Shown in pieces: positions 12,570-22,539 of a stretch of DNA of 64,000 nucleotides. Numbering within the stretch: the stretch's first letter is position 1; every line of letters starts with the position of its first letter. A model generated the notes under the pieces. That model did not search any database. It saw only the letters and a program-made list of their open reading frames with translations, and was not told the DNA's origin. The position numbers and the translations under genes were made by a program. Source of the DNA: Thelephora terrestris. Its lineage: Eukaryota > Basidiomycota > Agaricomycetes > Thelephorales > Thelephoraceae. The DNA is taken from contig WIUZ02000009.1 of NCBI GenBank assembly GCA_015956445.1, positions 558,001 through 622,000 of the forward strand, read 5' to 3'.

Positions 12570-13682
12570 CGTTGAGACGCAAGGCAGCCTCGGGCGAGGA
12601 GGGATGGTAAAGGTTGCGAATGCAGGGCCCAGGCCAAACCCCAGTTGGAAATGAGCGTCTATCTCTTCACCGCGCCCACACCCATTGGGCTCTTGAGCTG
12701 GCGGTGGCTAGTGTGAGTTGAGGGCGTGCTTGATCGTCTGTGAAGTTCTGGCCTCGAGAAATGTTCAAGTCGAGGCACCTGGGGTCCCCTACTACTAGGG
12801 TCTCCTGCTCTGAACTTGTGGCTGGGCTGGGTTCTCTGCCCGGTACTCCGACCCGCATATCGCCGGATTCCGTCCTAGGTTCTGACCTTGTCACCGGTTC
12901 CATGCAGCCTCGAAAGGGCGTCTTGTAAGGTCTTGTACCGCTATGAACACGGCCTTGCTGACATGGCACTTGAATGAAGTTCCTCTGAGCCTGGATCAGT
13001 TGACGGAATGTACGATGATCATCCTATCCAGATCGGTGTTATTCCGCCAGGCGGACTCAGGCTGAGCTCCAGCCTCAAGTTCAGAAGCGGGGAGATCATA
13101 TTTTGGAAGGGGACAGTGCCCAGGGGCGACGTGCGAACCCAATGATGACGTCTGCAACAAGGAGGCAGATATTTCGGCTGCCACCTGCAGGGGAGGTCCG
13201 TCTCGGGGCTTGCAGCAATCTTCCATACTTCCGAGGGCGCAATTTACTAAAGATTCCTTACCAAGCGGTGTTAAAATGTGATCACATGGGGTATTATGAA
13301 AGTCACGAAGAGACAGGGTGTCCGAAGCGTGCCTACACTCAGGCAGCCAGGAGGAAAACAAAAGGAAATGGGTGCCATACGTCGAACGGTGGAAACAACC
13401 CCACAAAAGAAACAAAGCTCTCGAGGAGAAATGTTATCATAATCTGGAGTTGTAATGCCAACTTTGTGGAACGAATATGGGGGGGAGCAGCTCAGGAGGT
13501 ATCTTCCCCGTGGGTAACGAGATTTACGAGAGGGTGTTTGTCACTGTTGGCGTCCGGTAAGCCTCGAGCGGGGGAATATCCTGTGGTCTGACTGCATGGG
13601 GTCTTCGGGTTCTTACAAAGAGGAAAAAAAGAAGGGTCAGCGACAGACGACTCTACGATGAGGTCCCATACAAACAAAACCC
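12570..13682. other. Intergenic, degenerate sequence
   Basis: No gene I can support. It contains one copy of a dispersed repeat (13059-13140). Weak minus-strand open frames lack family features. Confidence 0.45.
13059..13140. repeat. Dispersed short repeat, copy 1
   Basis: About 80 bp resembling 16028-16110. Both share agcctc[ag]a-ttcag, the block ttggaaggggacagtg and a purine-rich continuation; roughly three quarters of positions match by eye. Probably a decayed copy of the same mobile or duplicated sequence; family unknown. Confidence 0.5.
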
Positions 13683-15382
13683 TTACCGCGAAGATTTTGC
13701 ACGAGGCTGTACGCATAGGTTTGCTGGGGGGGAAGGATCCGCTTCTGCGCTGCGTTGAACGCTATTTACGTGGCGCTGGGGAGCGACGACATCTGAACGA
13801 CGGAAGGCTGCGTACTGGTCCGGAGGGACCTTGCTCAGGGGGAACCCCTCCCAACCCCTCGCTCGCGCTATTTCTGCCAAATCCGGAAAGACTGCTTTCA
13901 AGTTCGTGGACGGCTGGAGCGTGAATGACTCTAGGTGCGGGAGCAGTATGCTTCCATTTGGGGATGGGTATAACGCCTTGCTAAGGATCGCGTTGTTGCA
14001 TCGCTCCACGGCGAGAGATCGTAGCCCATCCATGGACTGAAGCAACCTCAAAACGGGGCATTGGTCCGATGGCTTCTCAGGACGATAGTTGCACAGGGTC
14101 AGTCCCTTGATGCTCGTGATCGACGTGGGTTCGAGGGAGTCAAGCCAGCGGGATTGGAAATCGTCTTTCTGCTGTCGGCTGCCCATTCGCGAAGCGTGGA
14201 TGGAAACCACCCCAGCTGGGCCGCTGAGTTGGACGTTGCAGTGCGCGTCAGGGACGCTCAATTTCAAGTTGTCTGCTTTCAAAAGGTGAGGGAAGTTTGG
14301 ATATCGGGCCGGTAAGAAGTCCAGCATGGTCCGTGTATCTTCTCCAGGAAGGCTGATGTCCAATTTGACTTCCTCCACAGATGGCATGAAGAGCAAGGAC
14401 AGCAGGCGCTCCGGGAACCCTCCCGTCTCATTCGAAAAGCTCAGCTTTTTCATTTGCGGGAGCGAGACGACTCCTTGGCTCCCTGGAATGGGCATCGTCG
14501 GACCACAAAATTTGACGGAGACCTCCTCCAGCAACCTGGCCGATGTGAACACCCTGAAAAGCTCAGACATGTAAAAGACGTGTGAGTTTGTGACAAGGGT
14601 GAGGTGAGTCAGGGCGGGGAAGTTGAGCTCGGAGTTGATCCCAACTAGGTGTAACGATCTCAAAGCGGGTGCAAACCCGCCAAGGAACGTTGCTGGAATG
14701 GATGGGGGGAACGTCTGTCCGGCCCCGAGATGAATCTCGAGATGCTCCAGTGTGGGTGCGGGGGTAGTTATTTGGTGGAAAACCTGCAAGAGGTCCTGCG
14801 GTCTGAGTCGGAGTTTGAGGGACCCGAACCTGTCAGTCGCGGACTTGAGGGCGAGTACTGCCTTGGTATCTGAATATAAATCAGCGTCCACGTAGATTGG
14901 GACAAGTTTGGATCGTTCGAGGTATCGCAGGGTTCGAACCACGTTGTCACATCGAAATTTGGCCCAGAGTCGGGGAGAGGATAACAGAATATCTCGCCAG
15001 CGACGACAGACGCATGTGGCCGTGAGAAGGTCTTGTTCCGAGGCTCGCACTGCGAGGATTCGTTCGAGCACATCCCCCGGGAGGCGGCCAACGGGAGAGG
15101 TAAGGTTCCTTAACCCTTTCGCCAGCGAGAGGATATCTGATGCTTCCTTTTGCAGGGAAATCACCTGAAGGGGCACACCCTGTAAGTAATGGGCGATTCC
15201 CACCGCCAAGCCCACCTACCTCCGGAAGTTCGAGCCCCAAAGAGTTCCTGAACGTACCGCCGGTCAGCATCACTCGTCCTGAGGACAAGTGTCGTGACAT
15301 ACCCAAGGCAATTCGAAGAAATCCCGCACAGTTGTTGCTTGAGTTCCTGGAATGTTTCCAGGATGGATGAGGTATTAGACAT
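13683..15382 (-). CDS. F-box protein with LRR-like C-terminal region
   Basis: The model has three exons. Coding starts at 15382 (MSNTSSILETF), with a 55-nt intron (gtatgt...ttcag), a 28-nt exon, a 40-nt intron, then one long exon. The total is 1605 nt, 534 residues, closing exactly in frame. The F-box is clear: GRLPGDVLERILAVRASEQDLLTATCVCRRW in two parts, near residues 65-110, followed by WAKF. The rest alternates hydrophobic strands and helices (LEHLEIHL, LRSLHLVG, LTHLTLVT) like the degenerate leucine-rich solenoids of fungal F-box proteins. Such proteins recruit substrates to SCF ubiquitin ligases through Skp1. It differs from the four-gene F-box family nearby in its first exon and F-box sequence, so it belongs to another subfamily. 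Confidence 0.85.
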
Positions 15383-17707
15383 GGAAGGAAAGGAAAATGT
15401 CGGACCCGAGAGACTTTCTTGGGGCGTTTTAAGGGGCTTATCATAAACACGCCTGTTCATGCTGTACGGGCGGCGTGCCCTCCTTCGGCGACATCATCTC
15501 GATTCGATCATAAGTTGGCGGGAGTGGGACTGAGGGCGTCATTTCTTCTCACGATTTTAACGCCATCCAAAAGACTGGTACCCCCCAAAACCCCGCTTGT
15601 TCAACAAGAGTGGTCATCGTCTTAATTCTGGACACCTTAAAGTAGATTTGACCTCCCTGTTCATGATTTTTTACCTGGCGCAGAAGCTGCACGATGCCAT
15701 CGGACGGATCGCTTCGGATGAATGTGCTATTCTTTCACCGCCTCAGCGTTCTATGGCTCCCGTCCTCGCCCTTTCAATGCGGGACTTATGAGGGTCATGT
15801 ACAACTCAATAGCCTCCAGGTTCATTAAATCACACAGCCGTGTACTTTCCGCATGGTGCTTGCGTGCCAATTAACCGACCCTGCAGCACGTCGTGATACT
15901 CATAGCCACTTATTACGTCCATGTCGCATTCTTCATGAATTGACTCGGTGTGTACACGTGAGCCCTGCTATTGCTTGGCAAAAATTCTGCAGTAGGAACC
16001 TAGTTCTTGTGAAAGCTGTGCGCGCTTAGGTTGGAATTCAGCCTCGAATTCAGAGGCGAGGAGGACGCGATTTGGAAGGGGACAGTGGCAACACCTAGGG
16101 AGACGATACGCACGCTGCCTGGTACTCTTGGGGCACAACTCGCCAGAATGCGACCCAAGCTCGAGCAAACTTTCGAGTCCAGTTCGTGATTTCAAAGGGT
16201 TTTACATCGTCGAACGAGTCCCCACCCGTCACACGGCCGTTTGTCTACCCATCATCTAGACATGCGCCCATGAGGTGTTAATAGTTCAAGCCAGTTGGCG
16301 GTGTTCCGCAACACCGATAGACTGCCATGGACTTACTGACTGTATTAATGTGTAACGGTTTGTAGGTTCAAGAGGACCCCGCCAATTGAAGGATGGATTG
16401 GCACAGACCGCACGGCAATGTCCGTCGTCCGTGAATTGGAAATTTGATTGGGGCCACGAACTAGTATTCGTGCTGTGAAATGGTGGGACTTCGCTCATGC
16501 CCAAGTTTGTTCTGGTCATAATACAATGGCTTGCCATGGGCCGTTGAGGGCATGGCCTATGTAAGCGCTCCAAGACGACACGCGCAGGCCTGGGCCCCTC
16601 CCTCGTACTTATGGAGTGCGTCTCTGATCTGTTTCGTCATTCCCCAGATCCTACGAAAGTCACTGTGTGAACCTTCAACAAGTGCGCGTGAACCATCGGA
16701 AGAGGGATTTCCAGAGACTTGGACGCCAATGTGCGATGATGCAGCGACGTTCGGCGAATCAGTCACTGCATCGCGCCTACAACCTTCAAGTGGCCGACCG
16801 CCCAACGTCAGATGGTCCCCCGCCGGTCACCCTCAGACATACCTAGCGGGTTTCCGCCAAGATCCACATCGGGATGAAAGCACTCGCTGTCGTTTGACAG
16901 GCGCAGGACGTCGCGACGCGAGCGGAAGAGAACAACAAGGCAGAAACGACCACGATGGGGGAAACGGTGAGCTACCGGTGGGACTTTTTAAAATCCCGTA
17001 CAAAGTTCCGAACCTCCGAGCCCGAAGGTCCTCCTACCCTCGGTGCATTTGGGATATAGCCGGGAAAATGCGACCTAGGTCCGTTGAAAGTCCCAGACCG
17101 GTGGACCAGAAGTGATCAAGAGGAAGTTAGACTAAGATGAAAAACCACGTGGCGCCTTTCAGCGAAGTATTTTTCTTCTACATTAGAAGTTAGGAGCTGG
17201 GTTGGCTTCAGAACCCGAGCGTTATTTATAACTTGCCACCACGGGTTCCAGGCCTTCGAATGCTAATATGAAATTTGCCCCTTCTATCGGCAGGATAACA
17301 AGGGCCATTCACCGCGGGTGTTGTTGATTAGCCCCCTCCCCCCGAGCGGTTGTTGCAGCGATTATGGGCGCACCTGCACAGGTTCAGTGAGAAAAAACAG
17401 GTGTGTGGTCTGGTCGAGGAACCGCACAGAAAGCCGAGGTGGTTATGGTCCCGACCCACTTATTCATATGAACGGCGACATGTAACTTTTGCTCAGGACC
17501 TCGTTGAAGCAAAAGTGATACGATCATGCCACCTAACGCAAGCGTGCGTATTCCCGAAGAGGCGTCAGTCGGCTCTGCAAGGGATTTATAGCCGGCGAGT
17601 ATGTCAATGATGCCCCAGCATATTAGGAACTTGAAGGTATACAATACAACACGGAGTCCTGCTAACCGTTCAAACTCTTGGCCCACATAGAAATACACCA
17701 TCCAAGC
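15383..17707. other. Gene-poor intergenic region
   Basis: 2.3 kb without a supported gene. It holds the second copy of the dispersed repeat at 16028-16110. The longest plus-strand open frame (16531-17115) has no recognisable domain and an Arg/Ser/Pro-rich random-like composition. A minus-strand frame (17384-17701) sits just beyond the F-box stop and is unsupported. Confidence 0.45.
16028..16110. repeat. Dispersed short repeat, copy 2
   Basis: Partner of 13059-13140, sharing the ttggaaggggacagtg block and flanking bases in the same orientation. Confidence 0.5.
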
Positions 17708-19421
17708 CTAGTCGTTATCTGCCTTACACAGCTTATCATATCGGTGCTCTACGCTGCCAACCCACGGCCTCAGTCTCTCCTCCATCCCCACGGGCATAGT
17801 CTCCCCGCAAATTACCACGCGCTCGAAAGGTATCTCCCGCGCATGGTGTGACTTTGCGAGTCCCACAATCGCCGCCACACATTGCTGGTCGGATCGACAC
17901 AGTGGATGAGAGACGGTGAGTTCCTTGATCGGCGGGAATACGACAGGTTCCTCTACGCAGCCCTCCGAAAGGCTCAAGAAGGAATGGAGGTACGGCCGTA
18001 GATCGCAGCGGTGGATGGTCAACTCATCCAGAGGGCCCACATGCTGAAAGAATCGCTCAGCGCTACCTGCTATGTGCGAGACGTTAGTAGGGCTGACGGA
18101 AGGGAAGCTATGGCAGATGTGAAGGCGTTTGACATTGGCCAGTTGTGGGTGACTTCGGATAGCCATAGTGGCCTGCTTAAAGACTTCATCGTGGATGTCG
18201 ACAGGGGACCGGTCAAGAACTTCAAAACTCAATTCGACCACAGCCGCATCGAGGGATCGGAAGACGAGCTTGCATGTGATGGACGGTTTTATCTCGAGCC
18301 TGACTTCCTCAACCAGACTTCTCGTATACTGGCGGACGATCGCATTCCACGAGTCAGAAGCGGGGAAAATCTCCCCCGGTGTCACGGCCTCAACTTCACT
18401 CTTGTACACGAGCGATGTGTATCTCGAGGAAGGACACGAAAGATGAGCCGCAAGTCTGTAACCTGGCCTGCCATCGTTCACGATTAGGGTGAATTCTTCG
18501 ACGTTGGGGAGGAGGACGACCCTTCCTTGAGGAATGCCTTTAAGCGATATGTGCGCAACAATATCCATGTGCACCCTTCGCAACATCGGCGAAGCTTGCA
18601 GGAAATCGAGTAGTTGCAAGGCGTGGAATTCGTCCCATGGCGCGGCGGATAGGTCGAATGAGACAAGGTTTGGAAAAAAGAACTGGCTGAAGGAAGGTGA
18701 CCATTCTGACTTTGAACTGAAGCGGAAGGCTCTCAGGTTTACGGCATTGGTGAAAAGGGGAGTAGAGGGAGGAGCCATCATATTGGTGTCGCCCGGACTC
18801 TGTTCCTCGGTGGTGCTGATTGTGAGGGTATGCAGAAGCGGGAGCGGTCCTGAGAAGGCCTCGGAAAACCTCTGGATGTCCTCCCAGTCGTTGGGCAGGA
18901 TATCAAGGCACTTGATTTGTTTCGTGTGGGAGGGGAGCAGTATTGCGGTACTGACGGGATCCATTCGATCGACGATCACATTGATCGCTGACGCTTTTGT
19001 GCGTTCGAGGAGGGTTTTCAAATATACCTCGCCCTTTGAGAGGGAAAACTGGGACCACAATTCAGCGCGTTGAAGTAAGCACCTGCGCCAGTGACGGCAT
19101 ACGAAACTGGCACGGAAACGGTCCTCTTGAGAAATGAGGTGGGTAGGTATGAGGGAGAGGATATCCCAGGGGACGCAGTTGATGGGAACGAAGGAGTTCC
19201 TCCATTCACGAATAGTCATCAACGCTGTCGAAGTATCTTGGTCAAGTTGAGAGACCTGATCGAAGGTGAAGCTACGGAAGAAGTCAGCAAACGCTCCACA
19301 GGACCGAGATCATCTTGGCGACATACTGCGGGGAATACGCTGTGCGTTTCAACTCCTCGTTTAGTGCAAAGACGAGCTGCGAAAGGGACAAGCCGCTTCC
19401 AGGATAAGGACGTGCGTCCAT
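17708..19421 (-). CDS. F-box protein, local family member A
   Basis: Two exons: a 95-nt first coding exon (19421-19327, MDARPYPGSGLSLSQLVFAL), a 55-nt intron (gtatgt...ctgac...ccgtag) and a long second exon. The total is 1659 nt, 552 residues. After FTFDQVSQLDQDT comes the F-box, VPWDILSLIPTHL with the trailing CRHWRR and LWSQF, about residues 65-110. The remainder is a family-specific solenoid ending in GPLDELTIHRCDL, FPPIKELTVSHPL and IPFERVVICGE, then a short tail. Members at 20416, 47844 and 55054 align along nearly their whole length and share the 95-nt first exon. The likely role is an SCF substrate receptor; the target is unknown. Confidence 0.88.
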
Positions 19422-20415
19422 GGAGGGAATGAGGCTCGAAGGATGATATTGCCAGTGGGGAATCCAATGGTAAACACCCCGAGTAGCAGGACTATTTGGA
19501 AGTGTGCATTCATTCTCTATCCCCCAAGCTGCCTTATATACTTCTCGCTAGAGTAGGAACTACGGGACTCCGCGGTGAGCCAAAGAGTGACTTGCACGGT
19601 TGAGGTTTGAAGGTATACGATGAACGTTTATCCGGAATGGCAACATCGGAAAATGATGTGATAGACGTTGCAGCTGTTGTACCGCATCACAACCGTTGCG
19701 TCGCGTTTATAAGTACCAGCGATACAACGCAGTACAACGCCCTGACTAGTATTCCTATGAAGGGGCCACGCGGACTTCGGATACACATGGCGCTACGCTT
19801 CAAGCCATCCATCAGCTAAGCATAGAAAGTTTTGCAATTGACTGTGATCATGTGAGAAAACCCTAGTGGATCATAATAGGTTATAATTCATTGCATCACA
19901 ATACGTACCCAGTCCTATGCGCCTCTCAGAAAATAGGCAACGAATTACACACACTAGCCAGGTCGTAATGGGGTTACAGGCCTTAGCGGTAAGTTACCAG
20001 CCAGGCCAGTGGAGAATCCTCGGGGTGTGGATTGCCGATATGTAATTCCACCCTGAAATCTAGAGGGCTTGTGCCTGGGCTAGACTGGGCCACAACACGA
20101 ATGTCCGTATTGGGGGCTGGCCGTCTGTGTGCACGAGCGGCTCCATGGTGTGATTCTCAGTAGGGCATTCATAACGAAGGAGAGTTAGGAAAGCGGAAGA
20201 CCGTTAAGGAGTGCATGTGATTCTCGAGAGAAGGATTGTGGACGGTCAAGCTTCTTGCCCGGTAGCGGTGGATTGCCACCGAACGGCTTGATGAAAGCAA
20301 ACACGCGATCGAAATCTCTGTTGCACAACGCAAATGCTCGCAGCGAACGTGTTCAAAAGGGATTCCGTGGATTTGTTGCACGACTTGAGCGCAAAGGGAT
20401 ACATTATCAGAGGCC
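19422..20415. other. Intergenic between F-box genes
   Basis: Contains the TATA-like promoter of the F-box gene below it (19533-19540). Near 20300-20400 on the minus strand the motif GIPFEHVR recalls the conserved end of the F-box family (IPFERV), possibly a tiny remnant; the match is too short to call. Confidence 0.4.
19533..19540 (-). promoter_or_regulatory. TATA-like box upstream of F-box gene A
   Basis: TATATAAG on the minus strand, about 110 bp before the ATG at 19421. Position and sequence fit a fungal core promoter; no other element was assigned. Confidence 0.5.
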
Positions 20416-22179
20416 TCAATCTTCCTCTGCATTGTGCAGCTCGAAACAATACTCCGCACTGCCCACCCATTTCCTCAACTTCTCCATCTCTGCAGGCATT
20501 CTCTCCCCACGAAGTAGCACTCTCTCCCCACGAAGTAGCACTCTCTCCCCACGAATTAGCACACGTTCAAAAGGTATCCCCCGTTCGTGATGCGATTGTG
20601 CGAGTGCCACAATCGCTGAAAATTCGGGATCATCTAGGTTCACTGGATGCGATGTTACGAACTCCTTGATCGAGGGGAAGACAACCGATTCCTCGATTCT
20701 CTCGATAGAGCCCTCCGGAAGGACAAGGTAGGAATGAAGGTACCGTCGCAGATCGGAGTTGGAGATGGTGAATTTGTCCAAAGGTCCCAAGGACCTAAAG
20801 AGGCGTCCGATTTCCTTCACAGCGTGCGAGATCTGGAAAGGAGAAAACCCGTCGCGGATGTGAAGACATTTTAGGTCGACCAATTGTGGGTGGCTCCGGA
20901 TGGTACGAATGGCCTGAGTGAGAACTTTGTTATACGTCTCATCGGAGAGCAAATCGTCCCTGTCATCGTCTTCCTCGCTTGCGAAGAGCAATTCAATGGC
21001 AGTCGCATCGTGGGACTGAAATGTAAGTCTAAATGTGCTGACTTCGCCGGCTTTTATCTCGAGTGTGGCTTCCTCAAGTGGGCTCCTTGTGTGCTGATGA
21101 ACGATCGCCTTCCAATTGGCCGGGGTGGGAAATATCTCCTCTGAGAATATTTCGTCAGGGAGCCGTTTGTGCATGATGGATGTGGTTCTTGCAGAAGGAC
21201 GTGATATGTGAGCCGCAATCTTGTAAGCAGGTCCACCGTTGGTAACGGTTACTTTGAGTTTTTCGGCATTGGGAAGGATGACAACCCTTCCTTGGGGGAT
21301 GCCTTCAAACGATATTTCGATAAAAGTCGTTAATGACACTTCTTGCAGCATCGGTGAAGCTTCCAGGAAGTCGAGGAATCGAGAAACGCAGAACCTCGAG
21401 ACCTCCTGCGGCGCCACAAACAAGTAAAGTGAAACGAGGTTTGGAAAGACAAAGTTGCTAGAGAATGGCGACCATTCTGAAGAGTAGATAAAGAGTTCCT
21501 TCAGATTTACGGCACTGCTGAGGAGGAGTGGCAAGGGAACCTTCTCGTCGAAAGGCCTGCCGTTCACCATGTCGTTGACGGTAAGGGTTTGCAAGAGTGG
21601 GAATGGTCCAGAAGTGACTTCTGAAAACTCCTGAACGTCTGCCCATCCGCTGAATACGCCGAGATGCTTGATTCGTCTGGTGTGTGAAGAAAGCAGCCTT
21701 GAGGCGCCAACAGGAACCTCGCCATGGATGGATACGTGCAACGGTGATCCTTTCGTGCGTTCGAGGAGGTTCTTTACATAGACCTCGCCTTGTGAGAGAG
21801 ACAGCTCAGACCACAAATCGGCACATTGAAGGAAAGTTCTGCGCCAATGGCGGCACACGTAACTGGCCTGGAAACGGTCCTCCTGGGAGGGGAGGTGGGT
21901 GGGTATGAGGGAGAGGATATCCGATGGGATACGGTTTATAGGAACGAGCGAGTTCTTCCATTCCCGGATATCCGCCAAGACTGCCGAGGTATCCTGGTCG
22001 AGTTGAGATACTTCTTCGAAGGTGAGGCTACGGAGAAAGTCAACACATCGTTCATGGAGACGTCGATTGTATTTCGCAACGTACGGTGGGGAATGTATCG
22101 TGCGTTTCAATTCCTCGGTCAGAGCGAAGATGAGTTGCGGAATGGTCAAGCCCTTTCCGGGGTATGTTTTCGTATTCAT
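20416..22179 (-). CDS. F-box protein, local family member B, with C-terminal heptad repeat
   Basis: Start at 22179 (MNTKTYPGKGLTIPQLIFAL). A 95-nt first exon is followed by a 57-nt intron (gtacgt...gttgac...ccgtag) that is a multiple of three and open, so read-through would not break the frame. The spliced length is 1707 nt, 568 residues. F-box IPSDILSLIPTHLPSQEDR with CRHWRR and LWSEL. The body matches family member A: FSEVTSGPFPLLQTLTV, LLDFLEASPML, LGPLDKFTISNSDL. An odd feature is near the C-terminus, where RGERVLL-type heptads are repeated three times from a 21-nt direct repeat, while paralogues have a single copy. Likely an SCF adaptor of unknown target. Confidence 0.88.
   Translation of the reverse strand: MNTKTYPGKGLTIPQLIFALTEELKRTIHSPPYVAKYNRRLHERCVDFLRSLTFEEVSQLDQDTSAVLADIREWKNSLVPINRIPSDILSLIPTHLPSQEDRFQASYVCRHWRRTFLQCADLWSELSLSQGEVYVKNLLERTKGSPLHVSIHGEVPVGASRLLSSHTRRIKHLGVFSGWADVQEFSEVTSGPFPLLQTLTVNDMVNGRPFDEKVPLPLLLSSAVNLKELFIYSSEWSPFSSNFVFPNLVSLYLFVAPQEVSRFCVSRFLDFLEASPMLQEVSLTTFIEISFEGIPQGRVVILPNAEKLKVTVTNGGPAYKIAAHISRPSARTTSIMHKRLPDEIFSEEIFPTPANWKAIVHQHTRSPLEEATLEIKAGEVSTFRLTFQSHDATAIELLFASEEDDDRDDLLSDETYNKVLTQAIRTIRSHPQLVDLKCLHIRDGFSPFQISHAVKEIGRLFRSLGPLDKFTISNSDLRRYLHSYLVLPEGSIERIEESVVFPSIKEFVTSHPVNLDDPEFSAIVALAQSHHERGIPFERVLIRGERVLLRGERVLLRGERMPAEMEKLRKWVGSAEYCFELHNAEED
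20501..20563. repeat. 21-bp coding tandem repeat, three copies
   Basis: Three head-to-tail copies of ctctccccacgaagtagca plus two bases; the third has one substitution (gaatt for gaagt). It encodes, on the minus strand, the repeated RGERVLL heptad of F-box member B. Confidence 0.9.
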
Positions 22180-22539
22180 CGTTAGGTGGCTCTGGACAAG
22201 CACAGTAGGCGCCTACTCGTTAAGTTACAAGCCCGCATCTGATGAGGCCTGAGGTAAGCTACGTGTGTTTCGGACGACTCCCTGGTACAGTGGTACTCGC
22301 CGACTTTCCCGACGCAGGGGAAATGGAAGGAGAAAAGGAATTAATCTACTTAGAAATGCAATCCATCGTCAGCTGGTTGCTAGATCTAACAAGAACGAAC
22401 GATCAAATCCTGGAATGTAACGATTGTATGAAATGAGCAGAAGTACATAATGATAGTGAGTGTAGATAGCAGAGCATCGACGAGAAAGTCCATCTTGGAA
22501 CTGAAAAATGGTGCAGATACGACATGCGGGGGGGGGTCA
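22180..22539. other. Short intergenic region
   Basis: Between the start of F-box gene B and the 3' end of SPT7. Contains a G homopolymer near 22528-22536. No gene seen. Confidence 0.5.

Noticed and set aside
16531-17115. 194-codon open frame on the plus strand
   Set aside because: Arg/Pro/Ser-rich random-like sequence with no recognisable motif and no homologous copy in the window.
20169-20459. Additional F-box C-terminal fragment downstream of member B
   Set aside because: Only the words GIPFEHVR and a few neighbours match the family; too short to separate from chance.
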